In this document: positions 59,357 to 64,000 of the stretch, piece after piece
How the letters are laid out: every line of letters starts with the position of its first letter
Numbering within the stretch: position 1 is the first letter of the stretch
Assembly (NCBI RefSeq): GCF_002001085.1
Contig: NZ_MUNU01000014.1
Span: 232,080 to 296,079 of the forward strand
From: Rhodanobacter sp. B05
GTDB lineage: Bacteria > Pseudomonadota > Gammaproteobacteria > Xanthomonadales > Rhodanobacteraceae
DNA length: 64,000 nt
Direction: 5' to 3'
Made by a program: the position numbers and the translations under genes
Notes under the pieces: model-generated
Seen by the model: only the letters and a program-made list of their open reading frames with translations
The model's database searches: none
Told to the model about the DNA's origin: nothing

Positions 59357-59871
59357 GCGGCATCCTCGGCGGCGCGTTCGGCCGGCGACCATTGCCGGTA
59401 CGGATGCGCGATCAGGTTGACGTTGTAGTAGCGCCCCAGTGCGCTCACTTCGCGGCCCAGCCACGATGGCCGCGGAAACGGCGCATCGACGGCGGGCAGC
59501 TCGACTTCGGCGACGATCAGGCCCTCGTTGTCGCCACCGAATTCATCGATCTCGAACAGCACGCTCTCGACGCGGACGTGGTGACGTACCTTCTCCAGCG
59601 CGCCGTCGCACAGGCTCGCCAGCATGACGCGCGCATCGGCCAGCGGGATCGGATAGTCGAACTCGGTGCGGGCAATGCCCGACATGGCCGCCTTGATGTT
59701 GAGCCAGGCCTGCTCGCCGGTGATGCGGGCGCGCACCGAAGCGCGCGCATGACCCTCGCGCAAGGCCTGCGCGCCGACCAGGTAACCCTGCGCCAGCGAC
59801 TCGCTGTGCTCGATGGCGGCGCGCCAGCTGTCGTCGGCCAACAGGAATTTGCGTTCGATCTCGATCATCAT
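59350..59871 (-). CDS. CYTH-domain protein (class IV adenylate cyclase/triphosphatase fold)
   Basis: 173 residues starting MMIEIERKFLL, the EIERK signature of CYTH enzymes. Strand segments ARASVRARITG, AWLNIKAA, TEFDYPIP and IVAEVEL supply the charged tunnel. Many bacterial members hydrolyse inorganic triphosphate; the substrate here is unknown. Two adjacent ATGs overlap the rlmD stop. Overlaps at both ends bind it tightly to its neighbours. Confidence 0.87.
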   Translation of the reverse strand: MMIEIERKFLLADDSWRAAIEHSESLAQGYLVGAQALREGHARASVRARITGEQAWLNIKAAMSGIARTEFDYPIPLADARVMLASLCDGALEKVRHHVRVESVLFEIDEFGGDNEGLIVAEVELPAVDAPFPRPSWLGREVSALGRYYNVNLIAHPYRQWSPAERAAEDAAC

Positions 59872-61205
59872 CTTTCGAACAACGCGATCGACTCGACGTG
59901 CGCGGTATGCGGGAACATGTCCATCACGCCAGCCGACTTCAGTTTGAAACCGTGCTGGTTGACCAGGATGCCGGCGTCGCGCGCCAGTGAGGCGGGATGG
60001 CAGGAGACGTAGACGATGCGTTTCGTCTGCTTGTGCGGCAGGTACTCCAGCACCTTGTCGGCACCGGCGCGCGGCGGATCGAGCAGCAACTTGTCCCACG
60101 GCTGCTTCGCCCAGTCGGCTTGGCGCTGGTCCTCGAACAGGTTGGCGACATGGAAGTGCGCGTTCGCGATGCCGTTGCGCGCGGCGTTCTGTGCGGCACG
60201 CTCGACCAGGCCGTGTTCGCCTTCCACGCCGATGACTGCGGCGACGCGGCGGGCGATCGGCAGGGTGAAGTTGCCCAGCCCGCAGAACAGGTCGAGCACG
60301 CGATCGGTCGGCTGCGGATCGAGCAGCTCCATCGCGCGCGTCATCATCAGCTGGTTCATGCCGGCGTTGACCTGCACGAAATCGAGCGGCTGGAACTCCA
60401 GTTCCACCTCGGCGAAGCGCGCGTCGTCGCTGGCGATGCGGAAGGCGAGTCGCGGGTTTTCCGGCCACAGTGGATGCACGCTGCTGGTGCCGCCGGGCTG
60501 CAGGTAGATCGCGAAACCGTGCTGCTGGCCGAACGCGGTGAGCGCGGCCAGGTCGCGTTCGCTCAGCGGCTGCATGTGGCGGAACACCAGCGCCATCAGC
60601 TCGTCGCCAGCGGCGAATTCGATCTGCGGGATGCTGTCGACCGCGTCCATGCCGCTGAGCAGGTCGGCGAGCAGGCCGACCTTCGGGCCCAGTGCCGGGT
60701 GCATCACTTCGCAGCGCTGGATCTCGGTGACGAAGCGCGGGTTCTGTTCTTCGCGAAAGCCAACCAGCACGCGGCCCTTCTTCGCCACGTTGCGCACCGA
60801 CAATCGACCCTTGCGCCGGTAGCCCCACGGCTCGGCGGTCAGCGGCGGCAGCCACGACTGCGGCGCGACCTTGCCGATGCGCTCGAAATTCTCCGCCAGC
60901 ACGCGCTGCTTGGCGGCGATCTGCGACGACGCATCGAGGTGCTGCAGCGAACAGCCGCTGCACTGGGCGAAGTGCTGGCACTTCGGCTCGACCCGGTGCG
61001 GCGAGGCGGTGATCACCTCGACCACTTCGGCTTCGTCGAAATGGCGATGGCGCTTGCGTAGCTTCGCCATCACCTGCTCGCCGAGCAGGCCACCGCTGAC
61101 GAAGACCGTCTTGCCGTCGATCCGCGCCACGCCGCGGCCATCGTGGCCGAGGTCGGTGATGTGGGCTTCGAACGGTTTCGGCGAAACGGAGTTGGATCGG
61201 GACAT
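59868..61205 (-). CDS. rlmD: 23S rRNA (uracil-1939-C5)-methyltransferase RlmD
   Basis: 445 residues. N-terminal TRAM domain, then iron-sulfur cysteines C76, C82 and C85 (CQHFAQCSGC) with a later one in QRCEVM. The methyltransferase domain has the SAM motif DLFCGLGNFTLP, LLLDPPRAGA and the catalytic cysteine in YVSCHPASLARD. It methylates U1939 of 23S rRNA. First gene of the overlapping series down to hpt. Confidence 0.95.
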   Translation of the reverse strand: MSRSNSVSPKPFEAHITDLGHDGRGVARIDGKTVFVSGGLLGEQVMAKLRKRHRHFDEAEVVEVITASPHRVEPKCQHFAQCSGCSLQHLDASSQIAAKQRVLAENFERIGKVAPQSWLPPLTAEPWGYRRKGRLSVRNVAKKGRVLVGFREEQNPRFVTEIQRCEVMHPALGPKVGLLADLLSGMDAVDSIPQIEFAAGDELMALVFRHMQPLSERDLAALTAFGQQHGFAIYLQPGGTSSVHPLWPENPRLAFRIASDDARFAEVELEFQPLDFVQVNAGMNQLMMTRAMELLDPQPTDRVLDLFCGLGNFTLPIARRVAAVIGVEGEHGLVERAAQNAARNGIANAHFHVANLFEDQRQADWAKQPWDKLLLDPPRAGADKVLEYLPHKQTKRIVYVSCHPASLARDAGILVNQHGFKLKSAGVMDMFPHTAHVESIALFER

Positions 61206-61282
61206 GGGCACGGCAGATGGAGGCTGGCCGCCGATTATCACAGATCGGCCCGTTTCACGCCCCGCGATGCCGCGCGCCGGCT

Positions 61283-61891
61283 CTATTTTTTCTGCCAGGC
61301 ACCGGCGGCGTTCTGGTAGTACCAGCCGGCGCGAGCTTTCTCGATCCAGCCCTTGGCGAAGGTGGCGCGAATCTGCGATTCCCACTCGGGATGATTGTTC
61401 GCGACGGCGATTTCGCGATACAGCGCGGCGCGATCGCGGTTCTCGTCGGCCACGGCGGCATTGGCCTGCGCGCGCTGGCTCAGCGGCACCTTGGCCGCGT
61501 CGCGCATGGCCACCATGCCGTCCTGGGTGAAGCCGACCGCGCCGCTGTCGAGCAGGCTGCCGAGGACGCCACCGATACGCTCGTGCATGCGGCCACGAAT
61601 CGCCTCGGTGGCGCTGGTCTGGATCCGGATATCCGGCGCATCGGCGGCCTGCGCGGCGGGAATCAGCAGGTCGAGCAGCATCGCCGAGGGTTGGTTGCCG
61701 TTGTCCTTCGGTGCCGGAGCCGGTTGCTTCGGTGCCGGCGTCGCGGCGGGAGTGGCCTGGTCCAGCACGTTGCCGATGAACTGGTCGGCCGCCTTCTGCG
61801 CCGCTGCCTCGGGGAAGTACACATTGATGGTCACGCAGCCGACCAACGCCACCGCCATGGTGGTCAGGATGACGTAGACGAGCTTGCGCAT
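61283..61891 (-). CDS. YdbL-like DUF1318 lipoprotein
   Basis: 202 residues. The signal VYVILTTMAVALVGC ends at lipidated Cys19. The segment TINVYFPEAAAQKAADQFI is followed by a Pro/Ala/Lys linker, and then the DUF1318 body with AMRDAAKVPLSQRAQANAAVADENRDR and WYYQNAAGAW. In E. coli ydbL follows ydbH and ynbE, which form an AsmA-like lipid bridge across the envelope. Here it directly follows the YdbH-like gene with only 29 bases between. Confidence 0.85.
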   Translation of the reverse strand: MRKLVYVILTTMAVALVGCVTINVYFPEAAAQKAADQFIGNVLDQATPAATPAPKQPAPAPKDNGNQPSAMLLDLLIPAAQAADAPDIRIQTSATEAIRGRMHERIGGVLGSLLDSGAVGFTQDGMVAMRDAAKVPLSQRAQANAAVADENRDRAALYREIAVANNHPEWESQIRATFAKGWIEKARAGWYYQNAAGAWQKK

Positions 61892-61920
61892 GACGTGACT
61901 CCGGTGCTGGTGAGAGATGA

Positions 61921-63942
61921 TCAGCGGATCTCGGGCGACGCCCCGTGGATCGCTTCCTGCAGCCGCTTGACGAGGGTCGGCCAGTCGACCTCGGTCTGAT
62001 GGCCGATCACCTGCAACCGCGGCAGACCGCTGCCTTCGACGATAGTGTAGCCATCCGCGGCGGGCTCCAGGCCGCTCATCCTGCATACAGTACCCTGCAG
62101 CATGCAGTTGAGGCCAATCTGCTTGTAACCGAACGTCTTGAACAATTTGAGCATGGCGCCTTGCAGACCGGCCGCGATGCCACCGCCGCCCACCGAGGTG
62201 AGGTTGTTCACCGCGCGCTGGCTGATCCGGCCACCGCTGCCAGCGAGCAGGCTGCCCTTGAACGCCACCGGGCTCCAGTCGACCAGGCGAAGACCGTCGA
62301 TCGAGCCGTCCAGCCGTCCGGTGATGCTGCCGAAGTCGAATACGCTGGTGATCGCGCCCAGGTCCAGCTGCTTCAGGGCGATATCGGCGTTGAGCACGGG
62401 ACTGGGACCGAACGGCTGCTGCAACGAGAGTCGGGTGATATCGACAAAGCCGTCAAACACGTTGGCGCTGAGCCCGCCGTCGAGTTCCAGGCGATCATCG
62501 ACCCAGCGCAGCGACGGCACCGCGCCCGCCAGCGTACCCGGGAAGGCCGGCCAGCCCATCGCGCGACTGAAGGCGGCCATGTCGACCCCGGTGAGCACCA
62601 GCGAGGTCGCCAGCCGCTGCCCCCTGGCGGCAGCCGGCCGCCAATCCAGCTGGCCGATGCGCAACTGACCATGCAGTACCGGCACCTCCAGGGGTTGCTG
62701 CAGACTCAGCATGCCGTCACGGCTCTGCCACTGCGACTGCGCCGCCCCATTGGCGATCCGGTAGAACTTCAGCTCGCGCCAGGCCAGCGTGGTGGCGGGC
62801 CGCTCGCCCTGCACCGCCCAGTCCAGGCCGCCGCGCAAGTCATCCACCACCAGGCGGCCATCGGCATCGGCCAGGTCCAGGCCATCGGTACTGAAGGCGA
62901 AGTTTCGCGGCACGCCATCGTGCAGGTCGAGGCTGCCGTCAAGGTTGCCCTTGATCTGCAGGTTCGGCATGCCCAGCGTGTCGAGCCAGGCCTCGCCATA
63001 GCGGGTGTAGGCCGCCGGGAAACTCGCATGCAGGCGATCCAGCCGCAGCGATTTCAATGCACCCTTCGCGTCGAATGCCAGCGCGCCGTCGAGTTGCAGC
63101 GCATCGGCGTCGTTGATACGCAGGCGACTGAAATCGACCGCGCCCGCCTCGGCACGGGCATGCAGGCCCACCGATACCGGATGATCGGGCAGCCTGGCGT
63201 AGATCGACCCAAGCAGCAGTTGGCCACCATGCAGGCTGGTGTCCAGGTCGATCTCGGTCGGGCCGCCGCTGGAATCGAGATTGAAGCGACCGCTGCCATC
63301 GAGATCCTGCCCGGCAAGAGTGCCGCTGGGCGTGTCGAAGCCCACGCCGCTGAGGCTGAACTGGCCGGACGTGCGCAACCCCGGATCGCGCAAATCGAGC
63401 GCCAGCTCCGCATCCATCCGACCGGCGGTGAGCCGCCCCGACCACACCGTGCCGAGCAGGCCCTGCAGCCAGCCGGCCGGCAGGTTGTCCAGGTGGATCT
63501 GCGCGTGGCTGGTCTGATCCAGCGGCAATGCACCGCTGAGGGTGGCCTTGCCCTGCAGGATGTCGATCTGCAAGGTGTTGGCGGCGGGGCTGAGCTGGAT
63601 CTGCACCTGCGCATTGCTGAGCGCGCCGCCGGGCGCACCGGCCAGTTTCAGGTTGCCGGCCAGGGTCCAGGCAAGCTGGTTGTCCCGCCGCAGGCTGCCG
63701 GCGAGATTCATCGGCAACCGCCGCCAGCCCATCGACGGCACGTCCCCATGGTCGGCGTGCAGGCGCACGCTGATCGCGCCGGCGCCGTCCTCGCCCAAGG
63801 TCAGCGTCACGCCTTGCAGGCGCACGCCCGGCACGCTGATCGACTTCGCCGAAAGCACCACATCGGCCCGTGCCGGCGCCAGCCAGAACAGACCCAGCAG
63901 GAGGCCGCAGCAACGCAACAGATGGCTTGATGTCGGGCGCAT
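61921..63942 (-). CDS. YdbH-like AsmA-family envelope protein
   Basis: 673 residues. Signal peptide SHLLRCCGLLLGLFWLAPARA (residues about 5-26). The body is long repetitive beta-strand sequence typical of the AsmA/TAM repeating groove, such as ALALDLRDPGL-like (AELALDLRDPGLRTSGQFSL). The C-terminal part (ITGRLDGSIDGLRLVDW, LKLFKTFGYKQIGLNCMLQG) is the YdbH/DUF3971-type end. Such proteins move phospholipid between membranes. The start at 63942 gives the signal peptide; an upstream ATG (63999) would add 19 unlikely residues. Confidence 0.82.
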   Translation of the reverse strand: MRPTSSHLLRCCGLLLGLFWLAPARADVVLSAKSISVPGVRLQGVTLTLGEDGAGAISVRLHADHGDVPSMGWRRLPMNLAGSLRRDNQLAWTLAGNLKLAGAPGGALSNAQVQIQLSPAANTLQIDILQGKATLSGALPLDQTSHAQIHLDNLPAGWLQGLLGTVWSGRLTAGRMDAELALDLRDPGLRTSGQFSLSGVGFDTPSGTLAGQDLDGSGRFNLDSSGGPTEIDLDTSLHGGQLLLGSIYARLPDHPVSVGLHARAEAGAVDFSRLRINDADALQLDGALAFDAKGALKSLRLDRLHASFPAAYTRYGEAWLDTLGMPNLQIKGNLDGSLDLHDGVPRNFAFSTDGLDLADADGRLVVDDLRGGLDWAVQGERPATTLAWRELKFYRIANGAAQSQWQSRDGMLSLQQPLEVPVLHGQLRIGQLDWRPAAARGQRLATSLVLTGVDMAAFSRAMGWPAFPGTLAGAVPSLRWVDDRLELDGGLSANVFDGFVDITRLSLQQPFGPSPVLNADIALKQLDLGAITSVFDFGSITGRLDGSIDGLRLVDWSPVAFKGSLLAGSGGRISQRAVNNLTSVGGGGIAAGLQGAMLKLFKTFGYKQIGLNCMLQGTVCRMSGLEPAADGYTIVEGSGLPRLQVIGHQTEVDWPTLVKRLQEAIHGASPEIR

Positions 63943-64000
63943 GTGGGGCCATTCTGCCAAATCAAGATGAACGATATGGATTTCGTCATGAGCGAGCACC

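Overview
The window is one 64 kb stretch of a high-GC gammaproteobacterial chromosome. Gene content fits the Xanthomonadales, probably the Rhodanobacteraceae (Rhodanobacter, Dyella or Luteibacter type). The signs are a FabV-type enoyl-ACP reductase, an S-methyl-5'-thioinosine phosphorylase-like gene beside hpt and nagZ, cbb3-oxidase assembly genes, and intergenic repeats of the kind seen in xanthomonads. The lineage is inferred from these families, not from a marker gene. No rRNA, tRNA, CRISPR array, insertion sequence or integrase was found.

Region by region. 1-14 kb is housekeeping and envelope: the end of ccoI plus ccoS, an acetyl-CoA hydrolase/transferase, a cardiolipin synthase-like phospholipase D, xseA, an aldehyde dehydrogenase, a YdcF-type protein, an alpha/beta hydrolase, and a 1141-residue protein joining a GH18-like domain, a NodB deacetylase and a GT2 synthase. 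14-22 kb holds an unknown anchored protein in a base-poorer patch, a DUF1456 protein, a VWA lipoprotein followed by a sigma factor/anti-sigma pair and a YigZ protein, then an MsbA-like ABC exporter. 22.1-22.9 kb is an AbrB-Doc toxin-antitoxin module. 23-34 kb has a secreted beta-propeller protein, a large SARP/AfsR-like regulator, a flavin oxidoreductase, a zinc metalloprotease, a two-repeat PepSY-like protein and a catalase. 34-47.5 kb is a chain of redox and efflux genes, each with its own regulator: a LysR-linked operon (two aldo/keto reductases, a cupin, an alcohol dehydrogenase), LysR-pirin, MarR-DHA2 efflux pump, and HxlR-NmrA/DoxX.

47.5-53 kb is an accessory island between doxX and fabV. 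It contains a ParE-type toxin module, two frameshifted genes, two copies of a 53-bp palindromic repeat, and an A+T-richer same-strand cluster: Fic protein, unknown protein, a HEPN-like protein with an RxxxxH motif, and an unknown helical protein. This cluster is the best candidate in the window for an undescribed (conflict or defence) system.

53-64 kb returns to core genes: fabV, cutC with a glycosylasparaginase, a cold-shock gene with its own terminator, and a tightly overlapping series rlmD-CYTH-nagZ-hpt followed by the methylthio-nucleoside phosphorylase. The window ends with a YdbH-YdbL envelope pair that lacks a separate YnbE.
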